Positions 38,265 through 50,255 of a stretch of DNA of 64,000 nt are shown in pieces (the stretch's first letter is position 1; each line of letters opens with the position of its first letter). The position numbers and the translations under genes are program-made. The notes under the pieces were generated by a model. The model had not been told where the DNA came from. It did not search any database and worked only from the letters and a program-made list of their open reading frames with translations. Origin of the DNA: Prorocentrum cordatum (taxonomy: Eukaryota > Sar > Dinophyceae > Prorocentrales > Prorocentraceae); contig CAUYUJ010014610.1 of the NCBI GenBank assembly GCA_963575745.1, positions 276,383 through 340,382 of the forward strand, written 5' to 3'.

Positions 38265-39183
38265 ATGGAGGTCGCGACCGTCAGCGCGACGCGCTGGCCC
38301 TCCTGCCTCGCGCAGCTGGAGGAGGACAACATCGACGGCTCCGCCCGGGCAATCCCCCCTCCTTCAGGAGCACCACCTGAAGGAGGAGCACCAGCCGGCC
38401 GCTGCTGGTCGCGCTGCTCGCCGCCTGGGATGGGCAGCAGACCCCGCCCCAGAGGTGGCCGCGGCGAAGGGCGGCGCCTCGGCAGGCGCGGGCATCCCAG
38501 TCCGTCCTTGGGCGCATCTTCGGCGGGTCGAGTTCGCCGATGCCCGCATCGCGGCCCGCTGCTCCGCCCGCCTTGGCTTCTGGACGACGTCCGCGGGCGG
38601 CCGCGAGGGCGCGCCAATGGCGTCTGCGCGCCTCCACGCCAGCCAGGGCCTCAGCGACCTCCACCTGGACATGCTGGCTAACGTGGGCTCTGTGGCGCGG
38701 GCCATGCGACGGCCCTTCGTCGCGGGGGCGGACTGGAACATGACGCCCGCTGTGCTGGAGGAGGTGCAGCTGCCACCGCCAATTGGGGCGCGACTGGCAC
38801 GCTCCAGCCACGCCACCTGCGTCGCGGCCACTTCCGCGCGGGAGATCGACTTCTTCTTCTGCGTCGACCAGCTGGCGGAGGTCCAGGCCGCGCGTCGGTG
38901 CGACCGATTGGCGGCCACTACCCGCAGGGCGGCGGTGCTCAGACTGCCCACCCCCCCCCCTGGTGCCACGGTCCCCCGCCTGCGCCGGCCGAAGGCCTTC
39001 CCTGCCCATGTGCTGATCGGGCCGCAGCTGCCCCCGCCAGGATGGCAGGGCGCGGTCGCTGACCTGCGGGCGGCCACGGCAGCAGCTGGCTTGGGCGCCG
39101 CCCGCGGGCGCTGCCTTGACCGATGCGAGGACGAGCCGGCCCAGCACTTCGGCTTGGCAGAGGGCCGCGAGGCGGACCGCTAA
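38265..39183 (+). pseudogene. Endonuclease (APE/EEP) domain fragment of another LINE
   Basis: The ATG at 38265 starts MEVATVSATRWPSCLAQLEE, resembling the first strand of an endonuclease/exonuclease/phosphatase fold. After a frame change near the C6 run at ~38355, the other frame supplies LQEHHLKEEH with the catalytic Glu. It then gives LHASQGLSDLHLDML, FVAGADWNMTP (the GDxN motif), CVAATSAREIDFFFCV (the ID motif) and ends at TAA 39181-39183. The final Ser-Asp-His motif is not visible. It is therefore an endonuclease domain of a LINE different from element A, without its reverse transcriptase, and probably a dead fragment. Confidence 0.6.
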
Positions 39184-39189
39184 TGTCCA

Positions 39190-39820
39190 ATACCGGTTAA
39201 AAAATGATTATCCCGGCAAAGCAACCGAACAGCGATGTGTACAAGCATATTTGGAAGCATTCCCCGTTGCCTCAGCTGGGGGCACGCAGGCGGAAGTTCT
39301 TCGCATTGACCAGTGTAAGTTGGGGGCCCCGAGTCTCAAACCCACATGTTGAATGGTCATCAGGTGTACAGCTCTAAAAGAGCTGTTCGGAAGCGAGACC
39401 AACCGAGCCAGGTGCGATCGTGGACATCCACGCCAGATATTCGAGGGGAAGACAGTTGAAGGGAGATGGAGGACGTCGGAGGCGAAGTTTACCCGGCCAC
39501 GATGTGCAGGGTCCTGGCTGCTTCTTTTTTGTTGATTTTGATGAGAACACGATTGCAGAATATTGGCAGGAACGCAAGTAGAAATATGATTGTCAGTTTT
39601 ATGTGCCGTTAGACCCATATCTGTCTCGAGGAATAGGGGCGGACTATGCGGGATTCAACGGGCGGGAACCGATGCGATAAATGCTGACCCCTGGTGTCTG
39701 CGGCCATGCTTCGTTTATTGTCGTCGTCGTTCTCCCCAATGCATTGTGCATTGCCCGTTTTCCTTGGCATGGGCTCGTCATTGACACTGAAGTCCTTATT
39801 CCGACCGACCGACCGACCGA
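39190..39820. other. No gene recognised
   Basis: Normal-composition sequence with short frames on both strands and no motif. Confidence 0.4.
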
Positions 39821-39821
39821 C

Positions 39822-39888
39822 CGAGGAGGAGGAGGAGGAGGAGGAGGAGGAGGAGGAGGAGGAGGAGGAGGAGGAGGAAGAGGAGGAT
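39822..39888. repeat. (GGA)n microsatellite preceded by (CCGA)n
   Basis: Four ccga units and then about 20 gga triplets. Confidence 0.95.
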
Positions 39889-39889
39889 T

Positions 39890-42210
39890 GGGCAGCAAAG
39901 CTTTTTAAAACAACAGAGTCCCAACCAAGGATTGCTGGCAACAGCACGTTGTGTTCGTTCAGTGCGTTGTAGGTCAGGGCCTTCCCTCCTCGCTCACGCG
40001 GCCGGTTCGGCACGCCGGCGGACAGGAAAAGGAAGGCGGCGCGCGGTTCCGCCAGGTTGCGCTGCGCGCCAGGGCAGCCGCCTTGCTCGGCGGCGCTGGA
40101 CAGCGGTGCGGCACAGGGGGCGGCGCGGAGGACGCCACCCCCTTTCCGACCGGAGGCGAGAGGCCACGGGGTACAAGTTTCAGCGTCTGGGACGGGCCAC
40201 TGAAGTACTCTAGTGGCCAGTCCTGCTGCAATGTCCTTTGCAAGTCTGCAGGAGGCCGAAGGGAAAGTGGCCGTTCGATGAGCATCCGCGGGCGCCCTCT
40301 TCGCGAACGACTGGATCCGCCTCGACAACCCAGGGCTCGCGGAACCCAGAAAGACCTGCTTCAGGCTTCGGAGCCTCAAAACAGGGCCAAAGTGGCAGGT
40401 CCATGGTGGCCCGGGATCCAAGGTGGATCTGGCCGTGGCGACGACAAGCACCCAAAAAACTTAGGAAGGACCTGGGATTCCGCCGCGTTCGAGTGGCCCC
40501 GCCGCTGGGCTCCTGCGCGGCGCCCAGGTACGCTCTGCGTTTAGATGTTCTTGCGTTTTTGGAACGGCCGGTGTCGTTTTTGTTATGTTGTGGGTTTCAG
40601 GTTGTTGTTTGTGTTGGTCAACCGCAGCACGAGAAGTTGAAGATTAAGAGAAGACGCCCCCAGCGTTTTTAACAACAGCTACGGTCCTGCGGCCAGCGCG
40701 ATCCCTGTCGCCGCCGCCCGTCGCCGCCGCTTCGGAAGGGACACCGCCGACTTGCTCCCGGGCGGCGCCTGGTGCGCCCCGCCACCGCCAGCGGCCGCCT
40801 CCGCCCCCCTCAGCATCGTCTAAGCGATCCCTATCTGAATTGGGCCATTGTGTCTCAGCCCCACAAGCCCCCCCCATCCCAGGCGGGCCCCGCGAGACCC
40901 GAAGGGAACAGCACGCATTCCTTCCTAGGGCGATAAGTCGGCCATTGGGGCCAATGTTATGGATGGAGATCGGCGACGCGAGCCTCACCCCCGCCCGCCG
41001 CCGCCGCGGCGGAAGGACCCCACCTCGGGGCTCGTGGGCGGCGCCCAGCAGGGTGCCCCGCCGCAGGACCCCGCCGCTAGCGGCCACCCGCCGCGCCCAC
41101 TGGTGTGCTCTCGTCTTCGCCCGCATACGGGAGGTTGAGCAGGGAGGGGGGGGCGAGGAGGTAGGGGCGGGGCAGGGAGGATAAAAGATGAGGATCGGTA
41201 TGAGGCGACAAGCTGCCAGTGGTGTCCGAAGAATCAGGCTAGGGTGATGATAGATGACAGAACGGGTTCCACTCGGTGGCAGGCCTGTTGTCCCAAAGGG
41301 AACCGCGGGTGGGCCCGAGACTCAAGGCACCACGATGTATTTGCCTCTTCATCTCTCGGGCCGTCTCCCTCTTACGCTGAATTAACAGACGGAGTTCCTC
41401 CGAGAGTTGAGGCGCCGGCGGAGGAGGAGGGGGGGGAGTGGGAGGAGGTCGGGGTGTCTCCCCCGGTGCAGCCTCGGCCGCCTCGAAGGCGGCAGTGGCT
41501 TACATCACGCACTCGTGGAACGTGTCTTCCTCCTCGTAGCCGCCTGCCTCCCCTCCCACAAAAACCTGGGGTTCGGGAGCAGCGGGTCGGACAGGGCGGT
41601 CGAATCTGGGTTAACGTTTTTGTTGTTTCCTGTGGTCGGAGAGGGAAAAGTACAGGGCAATGTCAGACCTCGGGTCCTCATACGGGCCCAGTGCTTGGAA
41701 TAATGCTGACAACTTATCTGCAAGGTCAAAAACAACCTTGCTGGATGTCAGTGGCACTCCATGCCCTCTAGAGGAAGGGGTGGATGGCCTACGCCATCTG
41801 CAAGGCATACCAGAGGAGTATACATTTTCTTTGGGGCCGTTTTCTGGAGGATGGGGGAGAGGAAGGAGGAGGAGGAAGATGATGATGAGGAGGAGGAATG
41901 TGAAGAGATGAGGAGGCAGAAGAGGACGAGGAGGAGGAAGAGGAAGAAGGGGAGGGTCATGGAGGGGCATGGGGAGCATGACGCGCAGTGAGACTTGAGG
42001 CGGGGGGAGAGGGGAGGAGGAAGGGAGGAGGGAAGTGGATTACTGCAGATGTGCCCCCATTGCATCTTGTAAGCAAGAACTGGTAGAAGTAGCTCGCCGC
42101 GAGGAGAAACCCGCGACACGGCGCATTTCAGGGGCTGTGCGCTGTGGCCGCGAGCGTTACTTCGTCGCCATCGCCGTTACTGCAGTAGCCGTTGTTGCCG
42201 CAGCCGCGGC
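39890..42210. other. Gene-poor spacer
   Basis: GC-rich to mixed sequence with GGA-rich patches near 41130-41180, 41405-41450 and 41855-42030. Short frames only, with no convincing protein or RNA gene. Confidence 0.4.
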
Positions 42211-42217
42211 GATGCGA

Positions 42218-42238
42218 CCGTGTCCATTTGGGCTCAAC
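42218..42238 (+). other. Possible diverged spliced-leader relict
   Basis: Matches the dinoflagellate spliced leader at 17 of 21 positions, including the CCATTT core and GGCTCAA. It lies about 200 bases upstream of the copia-like ORF, in sense orientation. A chance match is possible. Confidence 0.35.
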
Positions 42239-42431
42239 CCTGACTGCATATTGCAGCATCGAGTGTCAGCAGAAGAGCGGGAGCGGCGTGCTGCGCCTGG
42301 TCTTTGCGAGTTGGCAGAATAAGTGGGACTGCAGATGAACCGCCGCAAGGCGGGCCTTTGTCGTTGGCGCAGGCGCTGCAGACACTGTAAGAACGACAAA
42401 CACCGGGTGGAATCATGGCCTGGGCATTATT

Positions 42432-44213
42432 GTGTTCGCGCAGAGGCCACGAGCAATCTTCTCACAGGTGCAGTCCGGCTATGCGCAGGCGCATCAACAC
42501 GTAGAGTCCAGGAGTGGTTTGGGCGCAGTTATTTCGGCACGGCACCGCGGGCGTTGCGTCTCGTCGGCACCGTCTCTGCGCATGGCAAGGCCCAGGCGCT
42601 GTTGGCGCGAGAACACGTGGGGTGCGAGCATGGTTTGGGCATCGTTGCTTCAGCGCAGGCATCGGCTGCATGTTTTTCGTCAGCGCACGTACTGCGCGCG
42701 GCAAAGCGCATGCGCCGCTTTCGAGCGTGTCTACGACGCTGCTACAGGCGGGTGGTTCGTTCGCATGGACGAAAAGACGCTCTGCGAGAAGGCTCGGGTG
42801 CTGCGCGCGGCGTTGCGCCTGGCGAAAGCCCGCGGGCGGTTCGAGTGCCTGGCGCATATTCTCGAGAAGGGGCAGGCGGGCATGGAGGCCACCGCGTGGA
42901 TTGATTTCCATAAGGACGGCGCCGTCGGACCATGGATGGAGAAAATGGCGTGGGATACGCTTCGGTCTTTCTGGCGCCTGGTGAACATGGATCAGTGTAC
43001 TACTGGCTCACGTGACTCCCATGGGGTACTGATACGAAAGCCGCCTGAGATTATGGCCAACCATCGTATTTTACTCATTCATGTTGAACGAAAGCGATGT
43101 AATGGCCATCATCAACACGCGTCGGTATGTAACAAGGAACTGCCCATGACTGCGCAATATTCTCCAAAACTGCAGTCGTTTGTTGTCGAGGCTGTTCAGA
43201 TTGCGCGCGATCTCTTCAAGGTAACTCGTGATCCTTTCCATGGTCGCCCTTATTCGTCCACCGTGTTGGTCACCAGCGTGAGGGGATGCGACTTGGATGA
43301 CCCGAGTCTCCCTCGGCAGCCCGATGGCTCGATTGCGAGACCACCCTCGGGAGGGCTCGGGTGTCCCGCATGCGCGGGCAACGTTAACATGCATTATCCC
43401 TCTCACGATAAAGATCCGAGACATTGCAGGTGGTGCGATAAAGGCGACTACCATTGGGAATGTCCGAGCTGTAGGAAGAACGATGGGAAAAACAAGCCTG
43501 GACACGCACTAACACCTGGCAAATGCAAGTTTGCCAAGCCTTGGAAGTTGCCCGACCATCATGGACAGATACCGCCGTCTCCTGCCGAACCGGCAGCAGG
43601 CTCTGCGCCGCCAGCTCTTGCTGAGTTAGCAGCACCACCACCCGAGGCGCCAGCCGCATCACCACTTACGCGGCTCAGAGGACCGAGGCCCGGCCCCAGA
43701 GCTGGACCTACAGGGGGCGCAAGCAGTCACGATATTACTGTAGGAAGACATGTTGCTGAACCTGCTGCAGGGCAACCTGCATCGAGCGGAGCTGGTAGTT
43801 CGGATGGCCATCTCCGACTACCACAGGTCAGAGCCAGACGTGGTCGACAACAAGGTGGAGAAGCACGTCCTCCACCACCAGCGGGTAACCCTGCTGCACG
43901 ACCACGACTACCAGACTGGCCACGGTTCGATGTACAAACCGGCCTACAACATTTACAAAACCTTGACCCCAGCGTGGTAACACGCGAGTTGCGGAAACTA
44001 CACTTGCGTTGGTTCCATGCGAAAGAGCCCAAGGCGAGACCCATCTTAAGCAATATAGGTCTGGACAATGTCAGACTCAACCTGATTAAACGTGTCTGCG
44101 ACACATGTCGAGAGTGCAGAGCCTGGGACACGCCTGGGCATACTGCATGCCCTCTACTGCACTACCTGGCAATATTGAACGAGGAAGTGGAATGTGATCT
44201 GATGTTCTACTGA
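42432..44213 (+). pseudogene. Copia gag-like region and pre-integrase zinc motif
   Basis: Open for 593 codons from a non-ATG. The first ~170 codons are doubtful. Later parts read GHHQHASVCNKELPMTAQYS, then a Cys/His cluster (CPACAGNVNMHYPSHDKD, HCRWCDKGDYHWECPSC) that is likely zinc-binding. A Pro/Ala-rich linker follows. Near the end comes LRKLHLRWFHAKEPKAR ... RVCDTCREC, the His-x-His ... Cys-x-x-Cys pattern of the gag-pre-integrase domain. The first integrase catalytic Asp is in VECDLMFY, directly before a TGA at 44211-44213, and the same frame continues in the next segment. Confidence 0.7.
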
Positions 44214-44807
44214 CAAGAACACAAGGTCTTCCACATCATCGGCCGCTGTATACGATATGATACTAGGATTGAGATACCAGACACGACTATGACAAGTATC
44301 CGGGATGCATATCATCAGTGCTGGGCGCAGTTTGGGCCTGCAGTGGTAGTCTATTCTGATGGAGAGGGCGCCCTTAACAACGACACTGCGAAAGCAGTCC
44401 TCAAGGCAAAAGGCACTGAACATAGGATGCGCGCGCGTGGACGGCGCGCTGCAACGATCGAGGCCAGAAATGACATCCTACGCCACCTACTTCGCGTCAT
44501 GGAAGCTGAACTCAATAGGCTAGATATACCCCTTGTGTTCACCCGACTACTGCGCGAGGTCCTGTTCGCCGCCAACGCGTTCGCCTTCTATAGCGAGGTG
44601 TCGCCATGTAGCGCTCTGTTTGGACGGCAGCCAGCAATGTTCCCTGACCTACCTGTCCTGGGCCACGAGCAGCCGACGCAAACGTCGGACCACTCTCGTG
44701 AACAGGCGATACGCAGGGCATGTATTGAATTTATCACACAGGCCACACCAGTAGCTAAGACCAATCGTGCCTTACGCACTAAAACGATTATTACTGGTCA
44801 GCACTAG
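44214..44807 (+). pseudogene. Copia integrase core
   Basis: Direct in-frame continuation after the TGA. FHIIGRCIRYDTRIEI is followed by VVVYSDGEGALNND (second catalytic Asp) and RAATIEARNDILRHLLR (catalytic Glu), then EVLFAANAFAFYSEVSPCSA and LFGRQPAMFPDLP, which match the copia/retroviral integrase core in order. It ends at TAG 44805-44807. Sense continues in frame to ~44910, then shifts frame. Confidence 0.75.
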
Positions 44808-44898
44808 TACGATGCAGGAGACTCGGTCGATTATCATCGCCCCACGACCGGGACAGATGACAGGGGCGGCTGGAAGGGCCCGTTCCCCGATGTAATAA

Positions 44899-45394
44899 AT
44901 GATCCCGAACAGGGGCCCGGTCATCATCCGAGTGGGCAATCGATATGTTCAAGTCCAATACGGCGATTCAAGACACTCATTTTACATTGAAGCACTGATA
45001 GCCCGAGAGATTGGCTCCGACTACACTGCGCTACGCACAGCGATGACATCCCTAGCCAGCCGATCGGCGGGGAGACCTGCCCTGACCTTTGGCCATGTGC
45101 CGACCAAGAAAGGGGCGCTTCATACGACGACTGCATGCCGTCTGTCTCCCAAGGAACCTTTAGCGCTGCAGTACCTTATCATAATTTTTCGCATTGCGAA
45201 TGTAGTTTCAGTCAGGCCAGCCAAGAGCATTCATAAGCTGCCGCCTGTTACTTATGCCGATAGCTGCACGTTGGTCCACTACGACAACGACGTGAATCCA
45301 GCTTTCCATTATTATGAAGCAGAAGGTACTGTTCTGAATATCCGTATTTGGATCGGCACATTCGAGAATTATTCAATGCATGACGTCAACTAAA
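44899..45394 (+). pseudogene. Integrase C-terminal / linker region
   Basis: After a frame change near the G4C3 stretch at ~44915 the sequence reads PVIIRVGNRYVQVQYGDSRHSF, typical of the beta-rich region after the integrase core (the R-x-G-x-x-Y-V-x-V pattern). A coherent stretch with TYADSCTLVHYDN follows, ending at 45392-45394. Probably part of the same polyprotein. Confidence 0.5.
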
Positions 45395-45683
45395 CCTCGA
45401 GCAGGTTTTGCTCAGGACATGTCAAGATTTGAGGAATTGGCAGATGCACCGACACCGGATGTGACCCCAAGAGAGGATCAGAAGCCGAACCGCCATATGA
45501 TGATGGGCGGTTTTCCACGATTTTCGAAGAATCAGAGGCCGATTTCGAGGCGCATGCGATGGAAGTGCGGCATGCAGAACTACAAGAGGCAAAAGGAACT
45601 GCCGGAGACAACTCCACCAGAGAACCTCTCCGCAATACCTACACAGATGGTTCCAGATCAAAGTGCGCTGATCACTGTAGCTG

Positions 45684-46433
45684 ATGAACAGCGGGGGCAC
45701 CTGCCGGAGTGGGGGCGCACTGACGACGCCGATGCCGAGGAGACGTACTACGCCCCAAATGTCCACCATGGTCGAAGACAACAACTACGGATTGGACTCA
45801 TATGAACATGGTCGATCTGTCGATCTCTGCTTTACGACAGAGATGTCAAAGGTAGTCCTGTCCGAACAACAACAGATGATACTAGACGCCGACCGGGTGA
45901 CCGCTATGCGAGTATACGCAACCGCCGCTGCAAAGCGAATTGCGGTCGTCAAGGGCGACGACCTCTTCGCCCAAGCTGGCATCCAGGCGAATCCCGAGAA
46001 AGTATCGAACGCCCTCTACACTGAACTCAGGACATGGCTCGATAACAAGTGCTTCACTATGCAAGATACAGCTAAAGCATCGAGCATCATGACTTCGAGA
46101 TACGCGCACGCATGGAGGTTCGCGAAGAACGAGAAGGGCGAGATGGAACGCACCATCAGACTACGTTTGGTTCTCCGAGGTTTCATGGACCTCGAAGCCT
46201 TCGACGTAGAGGCATGTCTGGGAACGGCGCGACGGCCAAGCCAGAGGCTACTCGCCAGCACGGCAGCGTGCAAGAGGCAATGGACCACTACTTCCCTCGA
46301 CATCAACATGGCCTTCCTGAAGGGACTGACCTATCAGGAACTTGCTGACGCTACTGGTGACAAGGAACGCATGACATGTTTTACAATACCGCCCGGAGCG
46401 GCCGCGGTGCTCCGACCCCCCCCCCCCCCCCCC
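45684..46433 (+). pseudogene. Copia reverse transcriptase, N-terminal half
   Basis: YTELRTWLDNKCFTMQDTA leads into copia RT hallmarks: IRLRLVLRGFMDLEAFDVEA (the R-x-V-x-x-G-F/D-x-x-x-x-F pattern) and TTSLDINMAFLKGL with the first catalytic Asp. It then reads CFTIPPGAAAVL and hits a run of 18 C (46416-46433), where the frame breaks. Confidence 0.75.
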
Positions 46434-46434
46434 A

Positions 46435-46700
46435 GGATTCGAGCACTACGGCGAGTCACAGCGCTGCCTACAGTGCTTGAAACCAGGCACAGGCACCAAA
46501 GACGCACCGCGGGCTTTTTCGCAATAGCTCAGAAGGACCACCAGAGGTTTCGGTCTCCGACCCACGTCCTACGACGAGGAGTTCGAGACGAGCAACAATT
46601 TGCTCACGGCCAAGCACGTTGATGACACATGGCCGGTACTGAGGACACCATTGACAAGACTGTCAAATGCGTTGACTATACCCTTGGCAAGTGTAATTTC
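46435..46700 (+). pseudogene. Copia reverse transcriptase, C-terminal half
   Basis: Past the C18 run a different frame reads LKPGTGTKDAPRAF (copia Y-G-L-K-Q-A-P-R-x-W equivalent), RRTTRGFGLRPTSYDEEF and LLTAKHVDDT, the second Asp pair (VDD). A stop (TAG near 46529) interrupts, and a further frame change follows at about 46627, leading to MAGTEDTIDK. Confidence 0.65.
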
Positions 46701-46890
46701 AACAAGCACACATACACCAACTGTGCTGTGAGATACACCAAAGATGAGGGCCAGCTCCGTCCTACGCAACATCCTGAATCGACCAGCGCCGACGCTGACG
46801 TTCAGGCAACCAAGATGGTTGCATACATGTTCGTCAGCCTCAGGGGTGCGCTGGCGCATGCATTAATCACCCAGGTGCGGTCGATGGCGC

Positions 46891-47631
46891 ATGTTGTTTC
46901 TCTACGGCGTGCCGAAGAACCGACCGAACATCCGAGTGCGACGACTGAACGCGATCACGAGGAGGCTACAGGCCTGCCCAAAGAAGATCGTCTACCAGGC
47001 GATGAATCCTACGGGCGAGGTCGATCTGCGTAGCGACTCGGGATACCGACGCCTGAGTGGAGACGCAGATGACGACATCGAAGGCTATGGTATTCGCGGG
47101 GCAAACCTGCTACGACGTGGAAACACGTCATTCGGTAAGCCTGTCGTTCAAATGATCGCTGCGTGCTGCAAGTCTCACCGCTTGCAGGTCCGCTCGAGCT
47201 ATTCAGCAGAGACACTCGCAGCAGCTCATAATTTGGAGGGCTCCTATCACACGATAGCGACTCTGCACGAGCTCCACGCAGGGCCGCCCACGCCCACTCA
47301 GTTGAAATATATATTTGAGTTGGGTGGCGTTAGCATGAAGGTCACTTTGACCATTGATACTGACCATGTTTTTAAATATAAATCCTTGTCAAGTAACGAC
47401 ATGAAGAAGCCGACTGAGTGTACCCTCTCAGGACACATCAGTTGGATACGACAGATGATGGAGCGTGGAATCGTGCGCAGCATCCAGCGGTGCGTCACCC
47501 GCGACATGACTGCGGATGGTCACACCAAGGGGAACATCGACAGAGAAATGCTCCTACAAGTCATGGGAGGTATACAGGCCTTCAAACATGACCTGAAGAG
47601 ACATACTCCATATCGGGCCGGCCAGACATGA
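46891..47631 (+). pseudogene. Copia RNase H
   Basis: Reads VDLRSDSGYRRLSGDADDD (catalytic Asp), then VRSSYSAETLAAAHNLEGSY (the R-S-S-x-x-A-E motif), LTIDTDHVFKYKSL, and CVTRDMTADGHTKGN, equivalent to the copia M-x-A-D-x-L-T-K end. It ends at TGA 47629-47631. Good conservation of motif order despite the broken upstream frames. Confidence 0.75.
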
Positions 47632-47679
47632 AGTTCTGACGCCGCCTGACGAGTGCGTCAAGTACAGAACTGTACAAGC

Positions 47680-47868
47680 GGCCTCTTGGGGGCCTCTTGG
47701 GGGCCTCTTGGGGGCCTCTTGGGGCCTCTTGAGGCCTCTTGGGGGCCTATTGGGGGCCTCTTGGGGGCCTCCTGGGGCCGCTTGGGAGCTTCCAGGGGGC
47801 CTCTTAGAGGCCTCTTGGGAGCCTCCTGGGGGCCTCTTGGGGCCATCTTGGGGCCTCGTGCGACCTCC
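47680..47868. repeat. GGGGCCTCTTGG minisatellite, block 1
   Basis: Variable-length copies of ggggcctcttgg(g). Confidence 0.9.
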
Positions 47869-47869
47869 T

Positions 47870-48260
47870 CAGAAGCGCCAATGAGAGCTGGCCCCTGAAA
47901 AGGACAAAATGAGCCCAAAACCTTTTTGTAAAAATCAATGATTTTGCTATGAAGGAAGATGGGCGCGGCGCCCTCAGGACGCCCAAATGGGGCCAACACC
48001 CTAGTACAATCAATGGTTTTTGCTTCAAAGAAGAGCAGAGGGGCCAAACTCCGCCCGGGGCCAGAATCCTCGCGAGGGTCGTCGTTTTTTGGCCCTCCCA
48101 GGAGTCGAAAAAGACCTCCCTGACTACCCTCGGCCCGCCCTCTCCAGGCCCAGGGGGAGGGATTAGGGGGAGGGGTAAACCCTTCCCCGAAGGGGAAGAA
48201 GGGGGGTCGAGGACAGAGCGGGCTCTCTAAACCACTCACGCCCAAAGGGCCGGTGGGATT
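47870..48260 (+). repeat. 390-bp dispersed repeat, copy 1
   Basis: Strongly similar to 50815-51215 (shared: atcaatgattttgctatga, gaagagcagaggggccaaac, aaccactcacgcccaaaggg). It directly follows a G-rich minisatellite in both places. Confidence 0.85.
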
Positions 48261-48294
48261 AGGGCACCCTGTCCCTCGAACACATGCGCGCACA

Positions 48295-48475
48295 GACATG
48301 CGAAACACTCGCGCAAAACACACGCACACACATACACACACACACACACACGCACAGACACAGACACAGACACAGACACAGACACAGACACAGACACAGA
48401 CACAGACACAGACACAGACACAGACACAGACACACACACATGCACACACACATACACAAGTACCAAAAAAACATA
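48295..48475. repeat. (CA)n / (CACAGA)n microsatellite
   Basis: CA repeats with a central block of about fourteen cacaga units. Confidence 0.95.
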
Positions 48476-48784
48476 AAGACACGGACAGAGTTTGAACCTT
48501 TCCCCTCGCTGCCAAGGGGGTGAGAGGTGAGGCGATGTTTTCTTTGGAGGTCGATCGGGCCCTCGCCGGGCCTGGAAGTCGAACCTCCGATGCTTCGTCT
48601 ACCGCGCTCGTGCGCAGTAGGCGCGTCGTGCGTCACGCAACGTGTTGGCTGAACTGCACCCGCCCTTCCCCATCAAAGACAGGAAAAACCAAAGCAGGAA
48701 GAAGGCCCCCCCTAATCTTGCAGGTTTACAGTGCCACGGGAGGGCCTCCAGAAATGATGCAAGAGTTCGGTTCTCTGTGCGTTG

Positions 48785-49195
48785 CAGATATGTGAGTCGT
48801 TCCGGCTCCTCGCGGTGCGAGTCGTTGGGGCCCCTCGCCCTCCCTTGTGTGAGTCCTTCGGGCCCCTCATTGTGTGTGAGTCGTTCGGGCTCCTCGTGGC
48901 GTGAGTCGTTCGGGCCCCTCGTCCTGGTGTGCGTCGTTCGGGCCCCTCCTTGTGTGTGAGTCGTTCAGGCTCCTCGTGGTGTGAGTCGTTCGGGCCCCTC
49001 GTCCTGGTGCGAGTCGTTCGGGCGCCTCCTTGCGTGTGAGTCGTTCGGGCTCCTCGTGGTGTGAGTCGTTCGGGCCGCTCGTCCTGGTATGAGTCTCTCG
49101 GGCCCCTCCTTGTGTGTGAGTCGTTCGGGCTCCTCGTGGTGTGAGTCGTTGGGGCCCCTCGTCCTGGGGTGAGTCGGTCGGGCTCCTCGTGGGGC
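48785..49195. repeat. GTGAGTCGTTCGGGC minisatellite, block 1
   Basis: About sixteen copies of a 22-31-bp unit gtgagtcgttcgggcccctc(gtcctg). Related arrays lie at 50517-50590 and 62558-62800. Confidence 0.9.
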
Positions 49196-49430
49196 CTCTT
49201 GGGGGCCTCTTGGAGCCTCTTGGGGGCCTCTTGGGGGCCTCTTGGGGGCCTCTTGGGGGCCTCTTGGGGGCCTCTTGGGGCGTCTTGGGGCCTCGTGGGG
49301 GCCTCTTGGGAGCCTCTGGGGGGCCTCTTGGGGCCTCTTGGGGGCTTCTTGGGGGCCTCTTGGAGGCCTCTTGGGAGCCTCCTGGGGGCCTCTTGGGGCC
49401 AGCTTGGGGCATCTTGCGACATCCTCAGAA
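49196..49430. repeat. GGGGCCTCTTGG minisatellite, block 2
   Basis: Same unit as 47680-47868, directly following the GTGAGTCG array. Confidence 0.9.
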
Positions 49431-49683
49431 GCGCGAGCTCTGAGTTCCGTGATTCCTCAGATCTGTTCGAGGGGACCGATCTCGGAGGCGAGTTTCACCT
49501 TCTGCTCCTCTTCCACCTCTCCCTCCTAAGCTGCCGCCCTCTGCCCGCGCCCGACTGGATGGGCGAACCTGCCTTTCAGGTGCAGCTCAGAGCTGCGAGC
49601 CTGAGCAGGGTAGTCACTTGCGCCGCGTGCGCACTGAGGAGCTGGACAGGAAAGATCGCTGGATCGTCGACGCCGTCGTCCAT

Positions 49684-49965
49684 TCAATCGTCGTCGTCGA
49701 AGTCGGCGTTGTCATCGTAAGCGCGGTCGCCGTCGTCGTCGGCGTCGTCGCCGCCATCATCGTCTGAGAAGTCGCCGTCACGTGAGTCGTCTGAGTCGGT
49801 TAGGTGTAGGACTCGAGGAGTACCGCCTTCTGTTTTGGCCCCCATCGCCTTCTCTCCCTCCTCTTCCTCCTCGTGAGCTCGCTCAACAATATAGATGTAG
49901 GAAGATAGAAGAAGAGGCAAGAGGAAGAAGAGACAGGGGATATGGGCGAGGGCACGCGGAGACAC
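49684..49965 (-). CDS. Small acidic ORF with hydrophobic N-terminus
   Basis: Minus-strand frame from an ATG at 49965, 93 residues. It has an N-terminal hydrophobic helix (LAHIPCLFFLLPLLLSSYI), a Glu cluster, then VLHLTDSDDSRDG and a poly-Asp tail coded by GTC/GTT-type repeats. It could be a signal-anchored acidic protein or chance. The Asp tail is a trinucleotide expansion. Confidence 0.25.
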   Translation of the reverse strand: MSPRALAHIPCLFFLLPLLLSSYIYIVERAHEEEEEGEKAMGAKTEGGTPRVLHLTDSDDSRDGDFSDDDGGDDADDDGDRAYDDNADFDDDD

Positions 49966-49999
49966 GCCTGGAGCACCCCACGGTCGGCATGCTTCGCTA

Positions 50000-50064
50000 G
50001 AGTAGTAGTGGTGGTAGTAGTATTGGTAGTTATAGTGTAGTAGCAGTACGAATAGTATTAGTAG

Positions 50065-50162
<98 letters not shown>

Positions 50163-50219
50163 TGAGTTGTAGTAGAAGTAATATTAGTATGTGTCGTAGT
50201 AGGAGGAGTAGGAGTATGA

Positions 50220-50255
<36 letters not shown>

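Larger units (their letters stand above)
42218..47640 (+). mobile_element. Decayed Ty1/copia-type retrotransposon
   Basis: A single strand carries, in order, a zinc-binding gag-like region, the HHCC pre-integrase motif, a DDE integrase, copia-type RT (integrase before RT is diagnostic of copia) and RNase H. Reading frames change at least four times and there are in-frame stops at 44211 and 44805. No LTR pair was found by eye, although the decayed edges could hide one. A possible spliced-leader relict at the 5' end suggests copying from a trans-spliced transcript. Confidence 0.8.

Noticed and set aside
38359-38385. 10-bp perfect inverted repeat CTCCTTCAGG / CCTGAAGGAG
   Set aside because: It lies inside the endonuclease motif LQEHHLKEEH and is explained by coding sequence. 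It lacks the bulged-apex geometry of the hairpin family.
48556-48640. tRNA-like minus-strand segment with a GGTTCGACTTCC box
   Set aside because: No consistent acceptor, D or anticodon stems could be drawn. At most a decayed tRNA or SINE relic.
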